Below, one piece after another: positions 34,858 through 42,703 of a stretch of 59,183 bases of DNA. This DNA comes from Puniceicoccales bacterium (GTDB lineage Bacteria; Verrucomicrobiota; Verrucomicrobiia; Opitutales; JAIRKQ01), in contig JAIRXR010000010.1 in NCBI GenBank assembly GCA_031268175.1, forward strand, positions 1 through 59,183, in the 5' to 3' direction. How positions within the stretch are numbered: position 1 is the stretch's first letter; the number at the start of each line of letters is the position of its first letter. The notes under the pieces are model-generated. The model ran no database searches, was not told where the DNA came from, and saw nothing but the letters and a program-made list of their open reading frames with translations. Made by a program: the position numbers and the translations under genes.

Positions 34858-35862
34858 ATGCAGCAAACGATAAACATTGCCTTTTCCTTCGATGACAAGT
34901 TTGCGGATGTGTTTTGCGTAGCGGCCTGCTCCGCCGCAAAAAACACGGCATCCAATCTGGCAATTTACATCGTCGACTGCGGCATATCGGACGAAAACAA
35001 AGAAAAAATACTGCGGCTAAGGGAAAAATGCCCTAGCATCACCGGCGTGAAAATCGGCGCACCGAAGCGCATAGACGTTCTGGAAAAATTTCATATGGCC
35101 TCACATTTTTCACCGGCCGTATTCTACCGATTGGCGATTCCGAAGGTCTTTCCAGAGTTGGAGCGTGTAATTTACGTTGACTGCGACGTTGTAGTCGACG
35201 GTGACATCGTCGAACTTTGGCGCGAAGACTTGGCCAGCCGCCCATTCGGCGCGATCGAGGAAGAAGGTAACTTTTTCAATCCAAAAATGAGGATGCAAAA
35301 GGTGAAAACGCTGTCCATGCCAGCTGAAAATCACTACTACAATTCCGGCGTGTTGCTCATAGACTGCAGCAAATTTGAAGAATCAAGAATTTTCGAAAGG
35401 GTCATCGAGTGCGTGAGGTGCACGAAAATTTTTCTCCCATGCACGGAGCAGGATGCCATGAACATATGTTTAAAAAACGACGAGCACATGCCCCTATCGC
35501 CGCGGTACAATTTTTGCCCATCTGCCCCACTGGCACGGAAAACTTTTAGGCGAAACCGAAATGTCGTCATCGTGCACTATTCCATGTGCAAACCGTGGCT
35601 AACAAACGAACGTATCCTTGCAGCGTTATACTCCATCGGAATGTTCAGGTATTCGACGTCATTCCTGCTAAAATTTTGGCAATATGCCAATGAATTCGGA
35701 TTTAAACGAACACACGGCAAGAGCGTTTCCTATACATTTTTATTCCTATATAAGCGCATATTCCAACCGATTGAGCGTTTTGTTTCAGAAAAGATAAGGG
35801 ACAATGTGTTGGATTTTTTCAGAAAACATTTCAGAAATAAAGCGTCGTGCCGGATCAAATAA
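34858..35862 (+). CDS. GT8 family glycosyltransferase, copy 1 of 3
   Basis: A 334-residue enzyme of family GT8 (LPS galactosyl/glucosyltransferase type, such as LgtC or WaaO/WaaJ). The nucleotide-sugar metal motif is VIYVDCDVVVDGD. Other family marks are IAFSFDDKFADVF at the start, YYNSGVLLIDCSKF, EQDAMN and LSPRYNFCP. The C terminus is basic and aromatic, as needed to sit on the membrane. With hldA and gmhB in the window, a role in LPS outer core is likely. It is the first of three tandem paralogues; the second starts inside its end (16-base overlap). Confidence 0.9.
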   Translation: MQQTINIAFSFDDKFADVFCVAACSAAKNTASNLAIYIVDCGISDENKEKILRLREKCPSITGVKIGAPKRIDVLEKFHMASHFSPAVFYRLAIPKVFPELERVIYVDCDVVVDGDIVELWREDLASRPFGAIEEEGNFFNPKMRMQKVKTLSMPAENHYYNSGVLLIDCSKFEESRIFERVIECVRCTKIFLPCTEQDAMNICLKNDEHMPLSPRYNFCPSAPLARKTFRRNRNVVIVHYSMCKPWLTNERILAALYSIGMFRYSTSFLLKFWQYANEFGFKRTHGKSVSYTFLFLYKRIFQPIERFVSEKIRDNVLDFFRKHFRNKASCRIK

Positions 35863-36833
35863 ACATCGCCTTCGTCTTCGATGACAAATTTGTGGATCTA
35901 TTCCGCGTGGCGGTTTACTCGATCGCCAAAAATACGGCATCCAATCTGGCGATCTACGTCGTCGACTGCGGCATATCGGACGAAAGCAAAGAAAAAGTAC
36001 TGCGACTGACGAAAAGATGCGCGAACATCGTCATCGTGAAGATCGGCGCACCAAAGCGCGTGGAAGCCCTGGAAAAATTTCCAATTCCTCAACACTTTTC
36101 ATCGGCGGTCTTCTATAGATTGGCGATTTCGAAAATTTTTCCGAATTTGACAAGGGTGATCTACCTGGACTGCGACACCGTCGTCGATGGCGATATCGTA
36201 GAGCTCTGGAACGAAGATTTGGCCGGCCGCCCATTCGGTGTCGTAGAAGAAGATGGCAATTTTTTTCCAAACAAAACGAAATTGCGCAGGCAAAAGGAAT
36301 TGGGCCTCGGCGAAGAAAAGAGATATTATAACTCCGGCGTTCTCCTCATCAACTGCCAAGAATTCGAGCGGGCAAAAGTCTTCGAAAGGGCAATAGGCCA
36401 AGTAAAAAATACTAGTGTCCCGCTCCTATGCCCGGAGCAGGACGCCATGAACGTTTGCTTGGAAAACAATGAGCACATGCCTCTGTCGCCGCGGTATAAT
36501 TTTATCCCGTTCACGCCACTGTACTATGAAGTATTGAAAAAGATCAATCCGCTGATCATCCACTATGCGAGCACCAAGCCGTGGCAAATAAACAGAAGGC
36601 TTATAAAATTGTTGCATTTTTGCGGTATGTTTCGATCTTCTTCGAAGATTTTGTTGAAATTTTGGGAATATGCCGATGCTGCTGCGTTCAAAGGAATGCA
36701 AAGTAGTAGCGTGGATGTGACCCTAAAGTTCCTGTACAAACGCGCCTTTCAGCCGATTGAGCGAGCTATCAGCGGTGTCTGCGGCAACATGGCGTCCATC
36801 GCCGCAAAGCATTTTAAATTCACAGCCAAATGA
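35847..36833 (+). CDS. GT8 family glycosyltransferase, copy 2 of 3
   Basis: A 328-residue paralogue of the preceding gene, with the same layout: INIAFVFDDKFVDLFRVA, the metal motif VIYLDCDTVVDGD, YYNSGVLLINCQEF, PEQDAMNVCL and LSPRYNFIP. The start is GTG at 35847, inside the previous gene. Differences are concentrated in the acceptor-binding part around residues 130-160 and the C-terminal third, so it may add a different sugar or use a different acceptor. The basic, aromatic tail is kept. Overlap of four bases with the next gene suggests co-translation. Confidence 0.9.
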   Translation: MPDQINIAFVFDDKFVDLFRVAVYSIAKNTASNLAIYVVDCGISDESKEKVLRLTKRCANIVIVKIGAPKRVEALEKFPIPQHFSSAVFYRLAISKIFPNLTRVIYLDCDTVVDGDIVELWNEDLAGRPFGVVEEDGNFFPNKTKLRRQKELGLGEEKRYYNSGVLLINCQEFERAKVFERAIGQVKNTSVPLLCPEQDAMNVCLENNEHMPLSPRYNFIPFTPLYYEVLKKINPLIIHYASTKPWQINRRLIKLLHFCGMFRSSSKILLKFWEYADAAAFKGMQSSSVDVTLKFLYKRAFQPIERAISGVCGNMASIAAKHFKFTAK

Positions 36834-37813
36834 GAGAGATTATAGCCATCGCATTCGCGTTCGACGATAAATTTACGAAACTGTTTTCCGTCGCCGCGCA
36901 TTCGATCGCGAAGGCCACTGAAGCAAATCTCAACGTCTACGTGGTCGATTGTGGCATCTCGGACGTAAGCAAAGCGAAAATTCGTTCGCTGCAAACGAAG
37001 TGTGAAAATATTTTGGCCGTGGATATCCGCTCGCCGGAGAGGGAAGAAGCCTTGGAAAAATTGCCCACCGAAGAGCGGTTCAACTCGTCCGTATTCTACA
37101 GGCTCGCCATTCCCAAAGTCTTCCCGGAACTCAAAAGGGTGATTTACCTGGATTGCGACATCGTAGCAAACGGCGACATCTCCGAGCTTTGGCACGAAAA
37201 TTTGGCCGGACGACCGTTCGGTGCCGTGGAAGAAGATGGCAACCTTTCCGATGAAAAAACGAGATTGTACAAGCGGGCATCCCTCCTTCTTTCATCCGAC
37301 AAATTTTACTACAACTCAGGCGTTCTTTTGATCGATTGCGAACAATTCGAAAAATCAAAAATTTTCGAAAGAGTCATCGCGTATGTCAAGGGGACGGAAA
37401 TTTTTCTGTCATGTCCCGAGCAGGACGCCATGAACGCGTGCCTTGGCCAGGATGAGCACATGCCTCTATCGCCAAGGTATAATTTCATACCATTTGCGTC
37501 CCTAGCAAAAAAATGCCTTGGGAAAATCAAAGAACCGTTGCTCATAGAGTATGCCTGCGTAAAACCTTGGCAGATGAACAGAGCGACGGTCGAATTTTTT
37601 CATTCACTGGGAATTTGCCGCTACGCAACGACCATGCTCCTAAATTTTTGGAAAGCCGCCGATGCCATGGGAGCGGAGAAATTCGGCAGTAAAAACATTT
37701 CCCCGACGCTAAAATTTTTCTGCAAAAGCATCTTTCAACCCGTTGAAAAATTCGCGAAAAAGTGCTACGAATCTGCAAAATCTTCTTTTGCAAAACACCG
37801 CCAAAGGGACTGA
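36830..37813 (+). CDS. GT8 family glycosyltransferase, copy 3 of 3
   Basis: A 327-residue third copy with the motif VIYLDCDIVANGD (Asn replaces the second Asp-Gly element seen in copies 1 and 2), YYNSGVLLIDCEQF, PEQDAMNACL and LSPRYNFIP. ATG overlaps the previous stop by four bases (ATGA). The core DxD (DCD) that binds the metal is intact, so it is expected to be active. Together the three genes look like an array made by tandem duplication; they are followed two bases later by trpS, which is probably in the same transcript. Confidence 0.9.
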   Translation: MREIIAIAFAFDDKFTKLFSVAAHSIAKATEANLNVYVVDCGISDVSKAKIRSLQTKCENILAVDIRSPEREEALEKLPTEERFNSSVFYRLAIPKVFPELKRVIYLDCDIVANGDISELWHENLAGRPFGAVEEDGNLSDEKTRLYKRASLLLSSDKFYYNSGVLLIDCEQFEKSKIFERVIAYVKGTEIFLSCPEQDAMNACLGQDEHMPLSPRYNFIPFASLAKKCLGKIKEPLLIEYACVKPWQMNRATVEFFHSLGICRYATTMLLNFWKAADAMGAEKFGSKNISPTLKFFCKSIFQPVEKFAKKCYESAKSSFAKHRQRD

Positions 37814-37815
37814 CT

Positions 37816-38820
37816 ATGGAAACTACAAAAAAAGTGATTCTAACTGGGATGCAGCCAACTGGGAAATTGCATCTCGGAAGTCTACTTGGAGCGGCAAATA
37901 ACTGGCGAAAAATGCTCGATTCCTGCGATTGCCTATTCTTTTTGGCTGATCAGCACGCCATAACGATGCCCTACGAACCGGCCGAATTGAGAAAAAACAC
38001 ACTGGATTGCGTGGCGCAATACGTCGCCTGTGGCCTTGACCCGAAGCGATGCAAAATCTTTCTTCAATCCCAGGTAATTGGGCACACGGAACTGATGTGG
38101 ATCCTAAGCTGTCTCACTCCAATCGGGCAGCTCGAAAGGATGACCCAGTTCAAGGATAAATCGAAAAAAGTCGGCGATTCGGTGTGTTCCGGGTTGCTCT
38201 TCTATCCAGTGCTGATGGCCGCCGACATTCTCCTTTACAGTGCCGATCTGGTGCCAATTGGCGATGATCAGAAGCAGCATCTGGAAATCACCCGTGACAT
38301 CGCCCAAAAATTTAATTGCACATTTTCGGAAACGTTCACCATCCCCGAGCCCTATATCGGCGAAACGGGCGCACGCATAATGGCACTGCAAAATCCAACG
38401 GCGAAAATGTCAAAATCCGACCCCAACCAAAATTCCGTCGTGTACGTTACCGATTCCGACGATGCCATAGCCAAAAAGATAACTGGAGCTGTCACCGATT
38501 CCGGAAGCGGCGTATCCTTCGATCCGGCTGCCAAACCGGGCATTGCAAATTTGTTGAATATCTACGCCGCTGCCACCGACAGTACCATCGAAAAATCCGC
38601 TACCCAATTCGAAAAATTGGCAAATTACGCACCGTTCAAACGCACCGTCGCCGACGCCGTTATTGCAAAAATTTCACCGATTCGGGATAGGTACAATGAA
38701 ATTGCAAAGAACAGGGAATATCTACTATCTCTGCTGGAAGACGGCAGGCAAGAGGCGCAAAAGCGCGCCAGCAAAATGATGGCAAAGGTTTGCCGCAATG
38801 CCGGATTCCTTGGAAATTGA
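37816..38820 (+). CDS. trpS: Tryptophanyl-tRNA synthetase
   Basis: A 334-residue class I synthetase with the HIGH-type motif GMQPTGKLHLGS, the tryptophan-pocket stretch LADQHAITM, SVCSGLLFYPVLMAADILLY, GDDQKQHLEITRDIA and the KMSKS loop TAKMSKSDPNQNS. The normal length is about 330. It charges tRNA-Trp in the cytosol. ATG at 37816 gives the usual start. It lies two bases after the last GT8 gene and six before topB. Confidence 0.96.
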   Translation: METTKKVILTGMQPTGKLHLGSLLGAANNWRKMLDSCDCLFFLADQHAITMPYEPAELRKNTLDCVAQYVACGLDPKRCKIFLQSQVIGHTELMWILSCLTPIGQLERMTQFKDKSKKVGDSVCSGLLFYPVLMAADILLYSADLVPIGDDQKQHLEITRDIAQKFNCTFSETFTIPEPYIGETGARIMALQNPTAKMSKSDPNQNSVVYVTDSDDAIAKKITGAVTDSGSGVSFDPAAKPGIANLLNIYAAATDSTIEKSATQFEKLANYAPFKRTVADAVIAKISPIRDRYNEIAKNREYLLSLLEDGRQEAQKRASKMMAKVCRNAGFLGN

Positions 38821-38826
38821 CAGGCA

Positions 38827-41268
38827 ATGAAAAAATTTGTAATAGCAGAAAAGCCGAGCGTCGCCGCGGATCTGGCAAAAGCACTCGGAAAATTCAAAAA
38901 GTTCGACGATCGCTACGAAAATGAAGAGTACGCCATAAGCTGGGCTATCGGCCATCTGGTCGAACTGTTCATGCCGGAGGATTTCGACGCTTCACTGAAG
39001 CGCTGGTCGCTAAAGACGCTGCCCATAATTCCTGAAAAATTCAAGACGAAGCCCATCGAAAAAGTCAAAAAGCGGTTCGGCGAGCTGAAAAAGCTCATGC
39101 AGCGCGATGACATCGGCGCGTTGATAAATGGATGCGATGCCGGCAGAGAAGGAGAACTCATTTTTACCTACATCTACGAGCTAGCAAAAAGCAAAAAACC
39201 ATTCGCGCGACTATGGCTGTCGTCAATGACTGAGCAGGGAATTCGGGATGCCTTTGAGCACTTGCGGAGTGCCGATGAGATGCAAAATTTGCAGGACGCG
39301 GCCAAGTGCCGATCGGAGGCGGATTGGCTGGTTGGTATTAATGGGACGCGCGCGCTGACCACGAAAATGTTCTCCGCAATTTCGAAGCAGGTCGCCACCG
39401 TTGGCCGCGTGCAAACCCCCACACTAGCCATGATAGTAAATCGCGACTTTGAAATAAATAATTTCAAGCCGACGAAATTTTGGAAAATTTCCGGAACGTT
39501 TGCCCTTGGCGAAGGGAACTACGACGGCATGCTCCAAAAATCGCAAAGAATAGACGCAAGTAATCCGCATGATCGCAGCGACAGACTGTGGGAAGAGGGC
39601 GATGCCAATGGCATTTTGAATGCGATCTCCGGCGAAAAAAAGGCGCTTCTGTCCGAACAAAGGAAGCGCACCAGGCAAACGGCACCGCGCCTATACGATC
39701 TTACGACGCTGCAAAGGGAGGCGAATATGCGCCACGGCATGCCGGCTAACATGACGCTGCAAATCGCCCAATCCCTCTACGAAAAACACAAATGCATAAC
39801 TTACCCTCGCACGGATTCGCGCGCGCTGACGGAGGACTACGCCCAGACCTGCTACAAAATTTTGGCGGCGGTCAGCGATGAAAACAAAATTTTCGCCCAG
39901 CGAGTTATCGAAAAAAATGCCGTCGACTGCAAAAATAGAAAAATTTTCAACAACAAGCAGGTGACGGACCACTTCGCCATCATCCCAACGCAGCAGCAGC
40001 CAAAAAATTTGACGGAAGCGGAGAGCAAAATCTTCGCAATGGTCATGAAGCGGTTCATCTGCGTGTTTTACCCCGACGCCGAGTTCGACGTTACCACAAG
40101 GATTAGCACGGTAAGTGACTGCACCTTCAAAACCGAGGGTAAGGTCATGGTCGTAGCCGGGTGGATGGAGGTTTACGGCAAAGGAACACCGGAAAAGGAA
40201 GAAACGTTGCCGGCGATCACGGAGGCCGACGGTGCGCCGCCGCAGGCAAACGTCATTGCCATAAAAAAAATCGAAGACGAAACGCGCCCCCCGGCATCCT
40301 ACAACGAATCGACGCTGCTGTCAGCGATGGAAGGCGCTGGAAAGCTCTTGGACGATGATGATCTTGCGGACGCGATGAAGGAGCGCGGCCTTGGCACTCC
40401 AGCTACGCGGGCACAAACCATAGAGCATTTGCTAGCCCTAAAATACATAGTGCGCGATGGCAAAAACCTGAAGGCAACGCCAAAGGCGGAGGACTTGCTA
40501 AACTTTCTAAGAGCTGCGAAAATCGAAACGCTTTCCAGCCCAGCGATGACCGGGGAATGGGAATACAAGCTGCGGCTAATGGAAAATGGGACATTTTCGC
40601 GGAAAAATTTTATGGATGAAATCTCGAATTTAACGGCAACAATAGTGGATAAAACGAAAAATTTTGTTGAAGATGGCGAAACGGCAAAAGAGACGAAGAT
40701 AATTTCTCCGACGGATGGCAAGCCAATCGTTGAGGGACTGCGTAGCTACCGTTCGCAGGATGGTGCGCTGACAATACAGAAGGTTCTCGGCGGCAGAAGG
40801 CTTTCCGAAGAGGAAATTATGGAGCTTCTGACCAATAAAAAAATCGGGCCATTGTGCGGATTCAAATCGAAGACCGGTGCTGATTTTTCGGCGACGCTCG
40901 TTCTGGATGACACATTTCACATAAATTTTGTCTTCGAAAAATCTTCCACCGAAGGCGAACCTGCCAGGCAGCTTTCAGAGGATGAAATCGACGCCCTCGA
41001 AGTCATCGGAAAGTGCCCATTAGATGGAGCGGTCGTCGTTTCCGCTGATGGCGCATACATCTGCAAAAACTATTTTCACAAAAAGTGCAAACTGCGCATC
41101 TCAAAAAAAATGCTCGACAGAGACATCTCCGTCGAACATATGCAAAAGCTGCTTCAGGAAGGGAAAACTGATCTGCTGGATGGATTTCGATCCAAGCGCA
41201 CCGGAAAGCTGTTTTCCGCACGGCTTGTCCTTCAGAAAGACGGTAAAATAAAATTCGAATTCAAATGA
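38827..41268 (+). CDS. topB: DNA topoisomerase III (TopB-type, IA)
   Basis: An 813-residue type IA topoisomerase. In order: Toprim (KKFVIAEKPSVAADLAKALG, with CDAGREGELIF), the catalytic domain with nucleophile Tyr in CITYPRTDSRAL, and the domain-IV pattern RGLGTPATRAQTIEHLL. The C terminus holds two related repeats of the Topo_C_Rpt kind (LTNKKIGPLCGFKSKTGADF, LQEGKTDLLDGFRSKRTGKL), each with a GF(K/R)SK core. It relaxes or decatenates DNA through single-strand passage. The repeats replace zinc fingers. TopB with such repeats is known in Bacteroidetes, Verrucomicrobia and on mobile elements. Confidence 0.93.
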   Translation: MKKFVIAEKPSVAADLAKALGKFKKFDDRYENEEYAISWAIGHLVELFMPEDFDASLKRWSLKTLPIIPEKFKTKPIEKVKKRFGELKKLMQRDDIGALINGCDAGREGELIFTYIYELAKSKKPFARLWLSSMTEQGIRDAFEHLRSADEMQNLQDAAKCRSEADWLVGINGTRALTTKMFSAISKQVATVGRVQTPTLAMIVNRDFEINNFKPTKFWKISGTFALGEGNYDGMLQKSQRIDASNPHDRSDRLWEEGDANGILNAISGEKKALLSEQRKRTRQTAPRLYDLTTLQREANMRHGMPANMTLQIAQSLYEKHKCITYPRTDSRALTEDYAQTCYKILAAVSDENKIFAQRVIEKNAVDCKNRKIFNNKQVTDHFAIIPTQQQPKNLTEAESKIFAMVMKRFICVFYPDAEFDVTTRISTVSDCTFKTEGKVMVVAGWMEVYGKGTPEKEETLPAITEADGAPPQANVIAIKKIEDETRPPASYNESTLLSAMEGAGKLLDDDDLADAMKERGLGTPATRAQTIEHLLALKYIVRDGKNLKATPKAEDLLNFLRAAKIETLSSPAMTGEWEYKLRLMENGTFSRKNFMDEISNLTATIVDKTKNFVEDGETAKETKIISPTDGKPIVEGLRSYRSQDGALTIQKVLGGRRLSEEEIMELLTNKKIGPLCGFKSKTGADFSATLVLDDTFHINFVFEKSSTEGEPARQLSEDEIDALEVIGKCPLDGAVVVSADGAYICKNYFHKKCKLRISKKMLDRDISVEHMQKLLQEGKTDLLDGFRSKRTGKLFSARLVLQKDGKIKFEFK

Positions 41269-41371
41269 GGTAACTAGGTCACCGCATTCGCATGCTAGCA
41301 GCAATTATCGCCGATGGCCGCGGATTCTTTGTTTGCTAGTTGTAAAAATTTTCACAGCGTCAAGCTCCACT

Positions 41372-42187
41372 TCATTTCGCTTCGGTCTTTTCAGCCTCAA
41401 CCGGTTTTTTCATAGCATCGATAGCCTTGGATTCCGCCGGGCCTGAGGCCAAGGCGAGGCCAGCGGACACGAGCGAACACCCCGTTGTTAGCAGCGTGTC
41501 ATCCGCCGAACTTGCTGGAAAAGCTTTGCGAAAAATGAGGCATCCGGCACCACCCAGGATCATGGCAATGCCACCGACGAATACGAGACCTTTCCAAACA
41601 CTAACTCCCTTCGCCTTCTTCCCATTCAGCTTGCGTTTGGCGCAATCTTCATTGGCTATCTGCTCCACAGCGACATTGTCACCGCCGAACTCCAGGCTGC
41701 GACTCTTCACCGCTGCTTCACCATCATCATCCGTTGTAACGGGATCCTTCAGCTTATCGATTATCTTCGATTGCACCGGGCCCAGTGCCAGAGATATCCC
41801 TCCTGACATGAGTGAATATGAAGTCGCCTGCAGTGTGGCATCATCAGAATTGGGGTTGAAAACCTTATCCATGATGAAGCACGCCACGCCACCGCCGAAT
41901 ACGACAAAACCACCCACAAGCGTCGCGGTTTTCCCGATCCTGACGCCCTTGGCCGCTCTTTCCGTAAGTTTGCGTTCCGCAACTATTGCCGTGTCTTGCG
42001 ACTGCGCCAACGCAATGTGCTCGTCGGCAATTTCCAAGCTGCGACTCCTCCCGAATGTGAGAAACTTTCCACCATGCTGGTATCCCGGCACATCGGCTTC
42101 GTAGCACTCGGGCGAGACATATGGGACGCTTTCAAATGGCGTAAATCCGCCTTTGTCTCCAACCAATCCGACCCTTTTTATAGACAT
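41372..42187 (-). CDS. Internally duplicated two-lobed hydrophobic protein
   Basis: A 271-residue protein with no known family. It consists of two repeats of about 102 residues (48-150 and 162-263). Each begins SRSLE, continues with a charged helical segment, then two hydrophobic stretches separated by a short loop: KTATLVGGFVVFGGGVACFI with LMSGGISLALGP, and GLVFVGGIAMILGGAGCLIF with LVSAGLALASGP. Each repeat thus looks like a helical hairpin in a membrane. There is no signal peptide. Chlamydial Inc proteins have a similar two-lobed hydrophobic core, but this is only a similarity of shape. The first 47 residues are polar. Confidence 0.6.
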   Translation of the reverse strand: MSIKRVGLVGDKGGFTPFESVPYVSPECYEADVPGYQHGGKFLTFGRSRSLEIADEHIALAQSQDTAIVAERKLTERAAKGVRIGKTATLVGGFVVFGGGVACFIMDKVFNPNSDDATLQATSYSLMSGGISLALGPVQSKIIDKLKDPVTTDDDGEAAVKSRSLEFGGDNVAVEQIANEDCAKRKLNGKKAKGVSVWKGLVFVGGIAMILGGAGCLIFRKAFPASSADDTLLTTGCSLVSAGLALASGPAESKAIDAMKKPVEAEKTEAK

Positions 42188-42216
42188 ATCCCCCCAAACG
42201 CCACTTCGCGGTTACA

Positions 42217-42609
42217 TTACTTTTTGAATGTGTCGATCAGTACTGATTTGAGGCAATCGAATAGCCCAACCGCACCAGCTGCAATGTATGTTATCGCATT
42301 CGATTTATCACCGGTAATAAATTCATATATTCCCTTGGCAATCGACGCTGCCGCCGCAACGCCCTCGCTAACATTAGCTCCCCTTGCAACAACGGCACCT
42401 CTAGAAGTTAGGGCTCGCTTTGGTTTTACATCATCCACTGACAGATCCAATACGCCACTGTCAAACGTGGCAGATGACACCGATATGACAATTTTTCTCG
42501 GAAAAGGTGAATCAAAACTTAGACCCTCGTCTCCAGCATTTTCTGTTGTAAATATCTTAAGCAGCGCCTCATTTGCTCTTTCGTCAAGTGCTATTCTAAC
42601 ATCCGTCAT
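42217..42609 (-). CDS. Hypothetical protein, 130 residues
   Basis: I do not recognise it. The start at 42609 is chosen because AAAGGG lies about seven bases upstream; the ATG at 42639 has none. The N-terminal half is beta-rich (VISVSSATFDSGVLDLSVDD); the C-terminal half holds a Gly/Ala-rich hydrophobic helix (GVAAAASIAKGIYEFI, then YIAAGAVGLFDCL). It lies 29 bases downstream... of the two-lobed protein on the minus strand side and just before it in transcription order, so both are likely to form one small operon. Confidence 0.5.
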   Translation of the reverse strand: MTDVRIALDERANEALLKIFTTENAGDEGLSFDSPFPRKIVISVSSATFDSGVLDLSVDDVKPKRALTSRGAVVARGANVSEGVAAAASIAKGIYEFITGDKSNAITYIAAGAVGLFDCLKSVLIDTFKK

Positions 42610-42703
42610 TATAAACCCTTTCTTAAATGAAATCGCCATTTTGTCGCTTTCACAATTGACGTCAAGAATTAAACATAAAAATTAAATTTAAAAATTTTGC
42701 GAA

